NCBI GenBank assembly: GCA_017640665.1
Contig: JAEPQE010000004.1
Coordinates: 308,832 to 372,831, forward strand
Origin: Balneolaceae bacterium
GTDB taxonomy: Bacteria; Bacteroidota; Rhodothermia; Balneolales; Balneolaceae
Length of the DNA stretch: 64,000 bases
Direction of reading: 5' to 3'
The first letter of the stretch is position 1; each line of letters begins with the position of its first letter. Positions 1 to 8,696 of this stretch are shown in pieces. Below the pieces are notes generated by a model, which was not told where the DNA came from, did not search any database, and was given only the letters and a program-made list of their open reading frames with translations. The translations under genes were made by a program, and so were the position numbers.

Positions 1-1
1 A

Positions 2-100
2 ATTGAAGAAAAAGGACCCAGAAGATTGTTAAATAATAAACAACCCTCCGAGTTCAGAAAGATCGTGTTTAGTAAAGATAAAGTAGTACATAAGTATTAA
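2..100 (+). CDS. 3' end of an unidentified gene (partial, cut by window edge)
   Basis: The frame starting at base 2 is open from the window edge to a TAA at 98-100 and gives a 32-residue basic tail (starts IEEKGPRRLL, ends VVHKY). It could be the C-terminus of a gene that begins outside the window, on the same strand as the permease that follows about 110 bases later. Nothing in the tail identifies a family. It is short enough that an open frame by chance is possible. Confidence 0.35.
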   Translation: MEEKGPRRLLNNKQPSEFRKIVFSKDKVVHKY

Positions 101-210
101 TGTTACCCTAAATAAGAGAAGGAAGTGGTTCAATAATGTTTTTTTGTAACCAAGTAAGCTTCTTTTCGTGATAGTATGCCTGATGGATAAATTTTTTATA
201 CAGGATTGCT

Positions 211-2616
211 ATGCTAAAAAACTACCTGAAAATTGCTTTTCGGAATATTCTAAAGAACAAATTCTACTCTTTTCTAAACATACTCGGGCTTGCAATAGGA
301 ATCACATCTGCGGTTCTTATTATCATTTATGTTCAGGATGAACTTAGCTACGATAATTTTCAACCGAATGTAGAGAACAAATATGTAATTGGTCTGGAAG
401 GGAAAATAGGGAGCCAGGAAATAAAAGGGATTTTCACTCCACCGATACTTGCAGGAACCATTATGGAAGAGATTCCGGGAATTGTTAGTACGACGAGAAC
501 AAATAGCGTTGGTGATATTGTATTCAGATATAATGACAATTCATTCACAGAGAAAAATGTGTTTTGGGCCGATTCGAATTTTTACGATTATTTCGGTTAC
601 CGATTATTGGAAGGTGATCCTGAAACGGTACTAAAGGGGCCTAATAAAGCTGTTCTTACGGAGTCAATTGCCAGGAAATATTTTGGTGATCTGAATCCCA
701 TAGGTAAGACCATTCTGATTGGTAATAATCAAACTGTATATGAAGTAACAGGAGTAAATGCAGATCCTCCATCAAATACACATTTCACTTTTGATGCATT
801 GCTTTCTTACAGTTCAAGCCAATTTAGTAGATCAACGGTTTGGTCGGCCAACAGCATCAACACGTATGTAGAAGTTCATCCAACAGCAAACCCGGAGCAG
901 GTTGAAGCCTCTTTTGATGATTTGGTAATGAAGTATGTGAGTCCGGAGCTGGAACAATTTATGGGAGCTTCAGTAGCTCAGATGAGAGAGCAGGGTAATC
1001 AATATAAATATTTTCAGGTTGCAATCAGCGATTTACATCTCAAAGCTCCTGATGTAAATACCTCTTTCCAACCGCCAGGTGATATAACATACGTGTATAT
1101 ATTTTCGATTATCGGAATCTTTTTGGTAGTAATTGCTTGTGTTAATTTCATGAATCTTTCAACAGCAAGTGCTGCAGGAAGAGCAAAAGAAGTAGGTTTA
1201 AGAAAAACCATGGGCGGTGAACGGGGTGGAATGATCTCCCAATTCTTAATAGAATCGGTTGCTTACGTGGTACTGGCAGCTATTCTTTCAATAGCTTTGA
1301 TTTATTTTGCTATGCCTTTCTTTAATAACCTTTCCGGGAAAGAACTAACCTTTGCGATTATATCGGAACCATGGTTTATAGCTACATTGATTGGAATGAT
1401 CGTCTTTGTAGGTTTTCTTGCCGGGAGCTATCCGGCATTATATCTCACGGCTTTTAACCCCGTTGATGTTCTAAAAGGTAAAATCAAACGAGCTGCTAAA
1501 AGTGGAAAGCTAAGGCAGTCTTTGGTTGTAGGACAGTTCTTTATTTCCATAGGGTTGATCTCTTGCACCATTCTGGTAAATGAGCAACTTCAATATATGC
1601 AGAATAGAAATCTGGGAATCAATAAGGAACAGTCTATTGTATTAACCAACACCAGCCGGCTGGGTAACAATCTGGAGGCATTTAAGGAGAATCTGCTGCA
1701 AGACACCAGAGTTATTGCTGCAAGCTACAGTAACTTTACTATACCGGGTACAAATAATATAACCATCTTCCAACGTCCGACAACCGATCTGGACTATGTA
1801 ATGGCAATGTATTATGCCGACTATGAACATCGGGAAGCTTTGGATTTTGAAATGACAGGTGGGCGGTTTTTCAGTAGAGATTTCCCGACAGATACCCTTG
1901 CGATGGTTTTAAACGAAGCTGCTGTAAAGGAACTAGGATTTCAAGAAGATGTTGTTGGGGAAGAGGTTCTTTTCTCGAATGACGGACGTACTTATAAAGT
2001 TATAGGAGTGATGAAAGATTTTAATTTCCAATCATTAAGAGAGGAGATCATGCCTCTGGCAATCTTACTTACTGAAACCGCGAATGAAATGACAATCAGG
2101 TTTCAAACTGAAGATCCGAGAGATGCTATCGCAATGATTGAGTCGAAATGGGATGAATATTCTGCAGGAGAACCCATCGACTATACTTTTCTGGATGAAG
2201 ATTTCGACCAACTATTCCGGCAGGAACTTCGCCTCGGAGCAGTCTTTACTGCATTCACCATTATTGCGATTATTATTGCCTGTTTAGGTTTATTGGGGCT
2301 ATCAGCGTACATGGCAGAGCAAAGAACTAAAGAAATTGGGGTACGGAAGGTATTGGGGGCTTCAGTGGGTTCCATACTTGGTTTGCTTTCAAAGGAATTC
2401 ATCAAACTCATTTCCATTGCCTTTGTGTTGGCTATCCCACTATCATGGTACTTCATACAAAGCTGGTTAGAAAATTTTGCTTACAGAGTAGAGATCAGCC
2501 CAATGATTTTTGTGTATACCGGATTAGTTACGCTTGGGATCGTTTTACTTACTATTAGCTGGCAATCATTGAAAGCCGCCAATTTGAACCCGGTAGAGAG
2601 TATACAAACGGAATAG
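211..2616 (+). CDS. ABC transporter permease, FtsX/MacB type
   Basis: An 801-residue inner-membrane permease of the large double-FtsX type common in Bacteroidota. One transmembrane segment lies near residues 20-42, followed by a MacB-like periplasmic domain (about 45-250). A first FtsX block with three helices spans about 293-420. A further helix near 430-455 leads to a second periplasmic domain, and a second FtsX block lies at about 675-795. The repeated cytoplasmic loop motifs are seen as AKEVGLRKTMGG and TKEIGVRKVLGA. Such proteins couple with a separate ATPase to act on lipoproteins, peptides or cell-envelope processes by mechanotransmission. No ATPase gene is visible here, so the substrate is unknown. 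Start chosen at the ATG giving the MLKNYLKIAFRN N-terminus typical of the family. Confidence 0.93.
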   Translation: MLKNYLKIAFRNILKNKFYSFLNILGLAIGITSAVLIIIYVQDELSYDNFQPNVENKYVIGLEGKIGSQEIKGIFTPPILAGTIMEEIPGIVSTTRTNSVGDIVFRYNDNSFTEKNVFWADSNFYDYFGYRLLEGDPETVLKGPNKAVLTESIARKYFGDLNPIGKTILIGNNQTVYEVTGVNADPPSNTHFTFDALLSYSSSQFSRSTVWSANSINTYVEVHPTANPEQVEASFDDLVMKYVSPELEQFMGASVAQMREQGNQYKYFQVAISDLHLKAPDVNTSFQPPGDITYVYIFSIIGIFLVVIACVNFMNLSTASAAGRAKEVGLRKTMGGERGGMISQFLIESVAYVVLAAILSIALIYFAMPFFNNLSGKELTFAIISEPWFIATLIGMIVFVGFLAGSYPALYLTAFNPVDVLKGKIKRAAKSGKLRQSLVVGQFFISIGLISCTILVNEQLQYMQNRNLGINKEQSIVLTNTSRLGNNLEAFKENLLQDTRVIAASYSNFTIPGTNNITIFQRPTTDLDYVMAMYYADYEHREALDFEMTGGRFFSRDFPTDTLAMVLNEAAVKELGFQEDVVGEEVLFSNDGRTYKVIGVMKDFNFQSLREEIMPLAILLTETANEMTIRFQTEDPRDAIAMIESKWDEYSAGEPIDYTFLDEDFDQLFRQELRLGAVFTAFTIIAIIIACLGLLGLSAYMAEQRTKEIGVRKVLGASVGSILGLLSKEFIKLISIAFVLAIPLSWYFIQSWLENFAYRVEISPMIFVYTGLVTLGIVLLTISWQSLKAANLNPVESIQTE

Positions 2617-2637
2617 AGACGCTAAATGATTCGATCA

Positions 2638-2665
2638 GGGAGCTCGTATTCTTTTGAGAGCTTCC
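2638..2665 (+). terminator. possible terminator after the permease gene
   Basis: GGGAGCTC (2638-2645) can pair with GAGCTTCC (2658-2665) with one G-T pair and a 12-base loop. It lies just after the permease stop codon. There is only a short T-rich tail, so termination strength is uncertain. Confidence 0.4.
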
Positions 2666-2813
2666 TTCATTTCAAAACAAAGAGAAGCCTCGTTGATGCT
2701 TTGTCATTTACTCTGAAAAGACTTCTGGTTCAGTTTAAGCTGAATGGAATCTACTGATCATTGATAGTGGAAAAGAAAACCGGAGTTCGATTAAATGCGT
2801 ATGTTAATTTAGT

Positions 2814-3974
2814 ATGCACAATTCCGATACCAATCTTTTTTACTCAGAACTACCTGTTTTCGAAGACGGATTGATTCAGCATTTGTCGTCTTCAAATCGT
2901 TTTAAAAAAGTACCTGAAGATTGGCATGTAATTATAACTGATATAAAAGATTCAACCCGGGCTATTCAGGAAGGTATGCATCAGCAGGTAAACCTGGCTG
3001 CTACTGCTTCTATTATTTCAGCCTTGAATATTGCCCGTTCACAAGGCCTGGAGTTCCCATTCTTTTTTGGGGGTGATGGCGCCACATTGCTCATCCCAAA
3101 CTTGATGTATAATGATGTAATCAATGCTCTTTCTGTATATCAGGGAAATGTAAAGCGCGCATTTGATTTCGATTTAAGAGTAGATGAGGTGCCTGTTTAT
3201 CAGCTTTATGAGGAAAATCAGGTTCTTTTAGTTTCAAAAAACAGGCTTAGTGATAAGCACACCATACCGGTAGTACTTGGAGAAGGATTGTTATATGCCG
3301 ACGAACTGATCAAAGAAAAGAGATTTGAGTTAAAACAAGAAACCGACCGTAATACACTAAATCTTGATGGTATGGAATGCAGATGGGATGCTGTGAAACC
3401 ATCTGAAGTAACAAAACAGGTAGTATGCCTTTTATTAAGAATTCAACCTGAACATAATCAAGCTACTATTTTAAGCAAAGTACTCACGGCAATTGAGAAT
3501 ATATACGGTAGCTACAAAGATCGGCGACCGATCTCAGTGAAAGGGTTGAAATTGGCAGCAAGTATAGAACGATTCAAGGCTGAAAATGAACTTAAATTCG
3601 GAGAATCTTCAGCAAAAAGAGTTGTAAAAAGTATCGCTGGATATGCAATTGGAAAAGCCTATCTGAAAAGAAACTCAGGAAAGAATTATTTAAAAAATCT
3701 GGTGGAACTCTCAGATACTCTGGTTATAAATGGGATGCTTAATACAGTAATTTCCGGAACGGAAGAACAGCGTGCTAAGCTGGAAACAGAACTCAATGAT
3801 TTAGAAGAATCCGGGGAAGTTTTATACGGGATGAATATTTGTACAGAGAGTATAATGTCTTGCTATGTACAAGATAGGATCAATAACCACGTTCATTTTA
3901 TCGATGGAAGCGAAGGTGGGTACACTGCGGCTGCGTCTGTTCTCAAGAGAAAACTAAGCCTACAAAAGAATTAA
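2814..3974 (+). CDS. DUF3095 family protein, nucleotidyl-cyclase-like N-terminus
   Basis: A 386-residue protein that I recognise as a DUF3095 member. No signal peptide is seen, so it is probably cytosolic. The N-terminal part carries TDIKDST (about 42-48) and FFGGDGAT (about 84-91). These two blocks resemble the metal-binding Asp motifs of class III nucleotidyl cyclases (DIxxST-like and GD). The activity of the family is not known to me, so a cyclase role is only an inference. The gene stands alone. Its 3' end overlaps the convergent DUF5916 gene by 15 bases (3960-3974). Confidence 0.8.
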   Translation: MHNSDTNLFYSELPVFEDGLIQHLSSSNRFKKVPEDWHVIITDIKDSTRAIQEGMHQQVNLAATASIISALNIARSQGLEFPFFFGGDGATLLIPNLMYNDVINALSVYQGNVKRAFDFDLRVDEVPVYQLYEENQVLLVSKNRLSDKHTIPVVLGEGLLYADELIKEKRFELKQETDRNTLNLDGMECRWDAVKPSEVTKQVVCLLLRIQPEHNQATILSKVLTAIENIYGSYKDRRPISVKGLKLAASIERFKAENELKFGESSAKRVVKSIAGYAIGKAYLKRNSGKNYLKNLVELSDTLVINGMLNTVISGTEEQRAKLETELNDLEESGEVLYGMNICTESIMSCYVQDRINNHVHFIDGSEGGYTAAASVLKRKLSLQKN

Positions 3975-6170
3975 ATAAGTCAGCTTAACTATTGCTACCT
4001 GATTATTCATGATTAAATCTCTTCTTGGGTCAAAGGTAACTTCATTATCTCTCGTTAAATGATAAGAGGTATTGTAGACCAGAAACAAATCACTGCCGGG
4101 AGTATGGATCCAGTTCACGCGAATGTTAGCTCTGAAATCTCTGGAAAAATTATCATACTGAATCAAAGTGCGGGTGAATAATTTTCTGCTAATTGCACCA
4201 AGAATAGAAACAGAAGCGGTAGTCGCATCAAACTCACCATTAGCAACAGGAAGGTCTATAACAGTGTGATTAATCGAGCTTTCAAGCGTTAAATGCTGAG
4301 ATTGGCGAAAGCCTAAGCCCACATTAAAACCAGTTCTGTTGCCATTAAAAAATTCTCCGAAAGAAACCGAAGTTCTTCCAAATATTCTTCTGCTTGAATC
4401 TGTCTCTCCATACAATCTGAAGGAAGAAAACGTGTAGTCACCGGTTGGAATTATCGCATTGGGCCGAATATTGAAGTCAACAGTAAGTCGTTCAAACTGA
4501 TTATCAAACTCAATCCCAAAGCGATCACGTCTACTAAATTCTATTGCGCCTTCCAGTTCAAAGCCGGTAGATTGTTTATTTCCATCCTGACCTTCTATGT
4601 AATCATAGAGTCCAAAGAAATTTAACCTGTTGATAGAAGGGATAGCTTCAAAATTTACTTTAGGAGTATATCCAAGTCGGGTGTAATACTCTCTCATATT
4701 CTGCCTTCGGACGAAACCCAATGCCGGCTGATAATTCTCTCCTACATTGGTGTAGGAAAATCGGGCACTATAGGTATCATTTCTCAAATTCAGAGCTACA
4801 TTTCCTGCTGCATCATTCAATGAATCTGCGGAGTCCCAAACATTAGTAACCCAACCCGTAAAAGAGCTGGAGCTGCCAAAACGGTACTGGGCATCAGCTC
4901 CCAGTGCCCGATTAAATGTTTCCGCGGTTTCCAGATTAGTTAAAATGGCTCCGGCGGTTGCTCTTGGAAAAATATCAGATCTCAGCCGAATTACAGAGTT
5001 ATTCTGTGAGTTTGATCCAAGAAAATCACCCATCTCATCTCCAGTCTCGATATTTAAAGCGCCTACCGATACGTTCCCGACCTGGCCGGTCATTCTTGCA
5101 CCGGCAAGGATTTCATTACTGAGACCAATTCTCCTGGAGAAAAAGGTCTGAGTTGAACGCAGATTTCCATGCTCAAAAAGACCGGATCGTTCTAGAAAAA
5201 ACTCTCTCTTTTCAGGAAAGAAAAGATTGAACCTGGTTAGATTTAATTGAACATTATCAGCTTCAACCTGCGCAAAATCAGTATTTATGGTCATATCCAG
5301 GGTAAGGTTAGAGGACAAGCCGTATTTAACATCCAGTCCCATATCGAATTCTTCTTTCACATCTGTTGCTTCAAGCGCTATATCATTTCGAACTTCCTGA
5401 ACTCCGGTTATTACATAAGGCTTAACCTCCAGATTTTTACCTCGTCGAACATTTTTAATTCCTTTAAGAGTACCGTATTGAGAAACTGCTGCAAGAGCAG
5501 CGAAATTACCGAATTCAAGCCCAATTCGAGGCCACATCACGCGTTCATTTTTCCGGTTTATTGTGCGTGAAAGCATCAGACCAAATTCGAGTTCTTCTTC
5601 ATCAGGAAAGCGTAGTTGCCGAAAGGGAATAGACACTTCCAAAGTCCAGCCTTCATCGTCAATTACTGTTTCGCTATGAAAAACTGCATCCCAGGAAAAG
5701 CTGGTTATCGAAATACTTTCATCGGTAATAGTGGCATCGTCCTGAGTACCCAGAGCGTTCACTTCAAAGAGATAGGCATTGCGACCATCCATATACGTAT
5801 CAAGAGCTATGTAGGCGTGGTCATCGCGATCATTCCTTCCACCACGTTCCAGGTTTTTAGCGCGGATTAACTCTGGATTTTTATCATAAAACCGAAAGGC
5901 GAAGTACAGGTAGTCTTTGTCGTAAGCTATTTTTACTTCAGTTTCTTCAGTTGCAGGGCTTCCATCGCTGGGCCATACTTGAGTAAACTGAGTAATGGGA
6001 TCAATATTTTTCCAAACTTCATCGTCGAGATGACCGTCTATTCGGGGAGGGTTGTCGATTCTTACAGCAGTAACTTCATCCAATCCGGGATTGCTTGATT
6101 GTGCGTTTGAATGAGAATTAAAAGCCAGAAAGATCGAGCAAATGGCCAGCATTTTATATAAAAATCGCAT
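3960..6170 (-). CDS. DUF5916 outer-membrane protein with CBM9-like N-terminal domain
   Basis: An exported protein of about 736 residues. The signal peptide starts MRFLYKMLAIC and ends near SHSNAQ. Next comes a carbohydrate-binding family 9-like domain (motifs IDGHLDDEVW, KIAYDKDYLYFAFR and the IPFRQLRFP strand). The rest is a DUF5916 region with many alternating strands, containing FPEKREFFLERSGLF and ending in a beta-rich C-terminus, which fits an outer-membrane barrel. Function is unknown; members are widespread in Bacteroidota. An upstream in-frame start at 6191 exists, but the ATG at 6170 gives the cleaner signal peptide. A paralogue lies at 40687-42900. The final residues (LTYLILL) lack the usual terminal aromatic residue seen in the paralogue (NYWF). 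Confidence 0.85.
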   Translation of the reverse strand: MRFLYKMLAICSIFLAFNSHSNAQSSNPGLDEVTAVRIDNPPRIDGHLDDEVWKNIDPITQFTQVWPSDGSPATEETEVKIAYDKDYLYFAFRFYDKNPELIRAKNLERGGRNDRDDHAYIALDTYMDGRNAYLFEVNALGTQDDATITDESISITSFSWDAVFHSETVIDDEGWTLEVSIPFRQLRFPDEEELEFGLMLSRTINRKNERVMWPRIGLEFGNFAALAAVSQYGTLKGIKNVRRGKNLEVKPYVITGVQEVRNDIALEATDVKEEFDMGLDVKYGLSSNLTLDMTINTDFAQVEADNVQLNLTRFNLFFPEKREFFLERSGLFEHGNLRSTQTFFSRRIGLSNEILAGARMTGQVGNVSVGALNIETGDEMGDFLGSNSQNNSVIRLRSDIFPRATAGAILTNLETAETFNRALGADAQYRFGSSSSFTGWVTNVWDSADSLNDAAGNVALNLRNDTYSARFSYTNVGENYQPALGFVRRQNMREYYTRLGYTPKVNFEAIPSINRLNFFGLYDYIEGQDGNKQSTGFELEGAIEFSRRDRFGIEFDNQFERLTVDFNIRPNAIIPTGDYTFSSFRLYGETDSSRRIFGRTSVSFGEFFNGNRTGFNVGLGFRQSQHLTLESSINHTVIDLPVANGEFDATTASVSILGAISRKLFTRTLIQYDNFSRDFRANIRVNWIHTPGSDLFLVYNTSYHLTRDNEVTFDPRRDLIMNNQVAIVKLTYLILL

Positions 6171-6446
6171 CAGTAAATAATTGGTTAACACGAGTTGTTG
6201 ATATGACTGATCCCACCTGAATGCCTATCCAAACTCCTTTTTTTTGAATATATGAAATTAGATGAGAGAAGAGATTCAGTTTACAACTTCTTGCAACTTC
6301 AGAGTCGTATACATAATCCTAAACGCTCCATTTATTTCTTAGAACACTTTTTTATTCTCCGGGTCAGCCCAATTAAAAAAATCAGGATTGCTTTTAAAGA
6401 TTTTTGCATAGCTCATCCAAAACCCGCATACTCATCGGGTTAACTT

Positions 6447-6719
6447 TTGGAGGAAAAAATGGATCGTGACTTACAGGGATACTGGAAAGAGAATCTGAAA
6501 TATCTTGGGATACTTCTCAGTATCTGGTTTATCGTTTCCTATGGCTTTGGAATACTTTTGGCCCCAACTTTAAACGGTATTACTATGGGGGGCTTTAAAC
6601 TTGGGTTCTGGTTTGCGCAACAGGGCTCCATTTACACATTCGTAATTCTCATTTTTGTGTATGTATACCTGATGAATAAGCTGGATAAGAAATACGGTGT
6701 AAATGAGGAGGATTCCTGA
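6447..6719 (+). CDS. symporter small subunit, DUF4212 family
   Basis: A 90-residue protein with two transmembrane segments (about 15-38 and 50-75) of the DUF4212 family, the small partner of VC_2705-type sodium:solute symporters. Motifs include YWKENLKYLGILLSIWF, and FWFAQQGSIYTFV in the second helix. It has an unusually good ribosome binding site for this lineage (TGGAGGAAAAAATG). Its stop codon overlaps the start of the large subunit by one base, so the two are translated together. Confidence 0.92.
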   Translation: MEEKMDRDLQGYWKENLKYLGILLSIWFIVSYGFGILLAPTLNGITMGGFKLGFWFAQQGSIYTFVILIFVYVYLMNKLDKKYGVNEEDS

Positions 6720-8485
6720 TGGATGTGCAAACATGGACCTATATTTTAGTTGGGATTACATTTTCGATATATATCGGGATTGCACTCTGGAGTAAGGCGG
6801 GATCAACGAGCGAGTTTTATGTAGCAGAAGGGGCTGTAAGTCCCCTTACCAACGGTATGGCAACTGCTGCGGACTGGATGTCGGCGGCTAGTTTTCTTTC
6901 GATGGCAGGAATTATCTCGTTTATGGGATACGATGGCTCTGTATACCTGATGGGCTGGACAGGCGGTTATGTACTTCTGGCATTGCTACTTGCTCCTTAC
7001 CTAAGAAAGTTTGGAAAATTTACTGTACCTGATTTTATTGGAGATCGTTACTACTCACAGATAGCCCGAACGGTAGCTGTTATTTGTGCACTGATTGTTT
7101 CTTTCACCTACGTAGCAGGACAAATGCGTGGAGTAGGACTTGTGTTCTCCAAATTTCTTGAGGTAGATATTTTTTGGGGAGTGATTATTGGAATGGCAAT
7201 CGTATTCTTTTATGCCGTTCTGGGAGGGATGAAAGGAATTACTTACACGCAGGTAGCTCAATATTGTGTGCTCATTTTTGCTTTTATGGTTCCGGCTTTC
7301 TTCATTTCATTGCAGCTTACCGGAAGCCCGATTCCACAGATCGGATTTGGTTCTACCCTGAATGACGGTTCAGGAATGTACCTCTTGGATAAACTTGATC
7401 AACTACACACTGAACTTGGTTTTGCTGAGTATACTTCAGGGACCAAAAGTATGCAGGATGTCTTTTTCATAACGGTTGCACTGATGGTTGGAACCGCGGG
7501 ATTACCCCATGTAATCGTTCGCTTCTTTACGGTACCTAAAGTAAAAGATGCACGGATTTCTGTAGGATATGCACTCATTTTTATTGCGATTTTGTACACT
7601 ACTGCCCCTGCAATTGCTGTGTTTTCCCGTGTGAATCTGATCGAAACGGTAAGCGAACAACCTTACGAAGAGATGCCTTCCTGGTTTGGAACCTGGGAAG
7701 AAACGGCACTTCTGAATTGGGTGGATAAAAACGAAGATGGTATCATCAATTATGCACCGGGAGCGGCTATTGTTGGATCGCCAACCATTCAGCGTGACGG
7801 TCTGTTCGAAATAGAACGGGGAAAACATAATCAGGTTCTGGTTACTAACGAGCCTACAGCAGGGCCCAATGAGTTGTATGTAGACCGAGATATTATGGTG
7901 CTGGCTAATCCTGAGATTGCAGGGCTCCCAAATTGGGTGGCAGCTTTGGTTGCTGCTGGAGGTCTGGCTGCCGCACTTTCTACGGCAGCAGGGTTACTTC
8001 TGGTTATTTCCACAGCAGTTTCCCATGACCTTATCAAGAAGCAAATCAACCCGGATATTTCCGATAAAGCAGAATTACGCTATGCCCGGATTGCTGCAGC
8101 TGTGGCAGTGGTCGTAGCTGGTTATTTTGGGATTAATCCCCCTGGCTTTGTGGCTCAGGTGGTGGCTATTGCCTTTGGATTGGCAGCTGCTTCGTTTTTC
8201 CCGGCGATTATTCTGGGAATTTTCTACAAAAAAATGAACCGGGAAGGAGCAGTGGCCGGAATGGTAGCAGGGCTCCTGTTTACTTTATCCTATATCATCT
8301 TTTTTAAAATCGCATATCCTGAATTAAACACTCCTGAAAACTGGTGGTTTGGTATCTCACCTGAGGGAATTGGAACACTTGGAATGATGGTAAATCTGGT
8401 AGTTTCTCTGGCAATCGGAATGATTTACCCTGAACCACCTGAAGAAGTTCAGGAAATGGTAGAGAATATCAGGTATCCTAAATGA
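6719..8485 (+). CDS. sodium:solute symporter large subunit, VC_2705-like (SSS family)
   Basis: A 588-residue multi-helix inner-membrane carrier of the SSS family that probably imports a small organic acid with sodium. The N-terminal helices carry SEFYVAEGAVSPLTNGMATAADWMSAASFL-type sequence (residues about 30-60), which is the sodium/substrate region of the family. A long soluble insertion (about 305-395) separates later helices. It contains DKNEDGIIN (about 336-344), which matches an EF-hand-like calcium loop. The C-terminal part is helical and ends in a short cytosolic tail. The pairing with DUF4212 upstream supports the subfamily. The true substrate (acetate, lactate or another carboxylate) cannot be read from sequence. 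Confidence 0.92.
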   Translation: MDVQTWTYILVGITFSIYIGIALWSKAGSTSEFYVAEGAVSPLTNGMATAADWMSAASFLSMAGIISFMGYDGSVYLMGWTGGYVLLALLLAPYLRKFGKFTVPDFIGDRYYSQIARTVAVICALIVSFTYVAGQMRGVGLVFSKFLEVDIFWGVIIGMAIVFFYAVLGGMKGITYTQVAQYCVLIFAFMVPAFFISLQLTGSPIPQIGFGSTLNDGSGMYLLDKLDQLHTELGFAEYTSGTKSMQDVFFITVALMVGTAGLPHVIVRFFTVPKVKDARISVGYALIFIAILYTTAPAIAVFSRVNLIETVSEQPYEEMPSWFGTWEETALLNWVDKNEDGIINYAPGAAIVGSPTIQRDGLFEIERGKHNQVLVTNEPTAGPNELYVDRDIMVLANPEIAGLPNWVAALVAAGGLAAALSTAAGLLLVISTAVSHDLIKKQINPDISDKAELRYARIAAAVAVVVAGYFGINPPGFVAQVVAIAFGLAAASFFPAIILGIFYKKMNREGAVAGMVAGLLFTLSYIIFFKIAYPELNTPENWWFGISPEGIGTLGMMVNLVVSLAIGMIYPEPPEEVQEMVENIRYPK

Positions 8486-8492
8486 GATTTTT

Positions 8493-8524
8493 TTGACTGG
8501 CACAAGTTTTTTTTAATACATTAG
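8493..8524 (+). promoter_or_regulatory. predicted promoter for the dehydratase/OCD/aminotransferase operon
   Basis: TTGAC at 8493-8497 and TACATTAG at 8517-8524 match the Bacteroidota -33 (TTG) and -7 (TAnnTTTG, one mismatch) boxes. There are 21 bases between the TTG and the -7 box, the same spacing as at the tRNA-Asn promoter in this window. Transcription would begin near 8530 and give a leader of about 165 bases. Confidence 0.45.
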
Positions 8525-8557
8525 TGCAGAGGAAATACTGTAGTACACGCTACCTGC

Positions 8558-8626
8558 TTGTTTTTTAGCTTAAGGAAGAAATTGAGATTACGAGCTGCTT
8601 TCTTGCGGAAACTCCGCATACCTTAA
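8558..8626 (+). other. possible leader peptide ORF (TTG start, Leu/Arg-rich)
   Basis: A frame from TTG at 8558 to TAA at 8624-8626 would give a 22-residue peptide with about five Arg (five different codons) and five internal Leu, beginning MFFSLRKKLRLR. Its stop codon lies two bases after the left arm of the terminator hairpin. No ribosome binding site is evident and the ORF is short, so this is a hypothesis only. Confidence 0.2.
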
Positions 8627-8654
8627 TTTTATAAAGTTATGGTATGCGGAGTTT
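8609..8654 (+). terminator. strong intrinsic terminator in the leader of the dehydratase operon
   Basis: AAACTCCGCATACC (8609-8622) pairs perfectly with GGTATGCGGAGTTT (8641-8654) over 14 base pairs, with an 18-base loop and a following T run. It lies 124 bases after the symporter stop codon and 43 bases before the dehydratase start. It can serve as the symporter terminator, or as an attenuator if the promoter at 8493 is real. Confidence 0.85.
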
Positions 8655-8696
8655 TTTTATGGCCAAAGTTTATTTCAGTACCAAAAGGGATCAAAG

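Noticed and set aside
5247..5570. 107-codon plus-strand frame inside the first DUF5916 gene
   Set aside because: Shadow of the minus-strand gene, whose motifs are clear over the same bases.
6252..6443. 63-codon frame upstream of the symporter small subunit
   Set aside because: No signal, no family pattern, and it ends where the ribosome binding site of the next gene lies. It is more likely the shared promoter region.
7502..7828. 108-codon frame opposite the symporter gene
   Set aside because: Antisense to a well-supported membrane carrier; sequence is rich in Arg/Ser/Phe as expected for the complement of a helix-coding gene.
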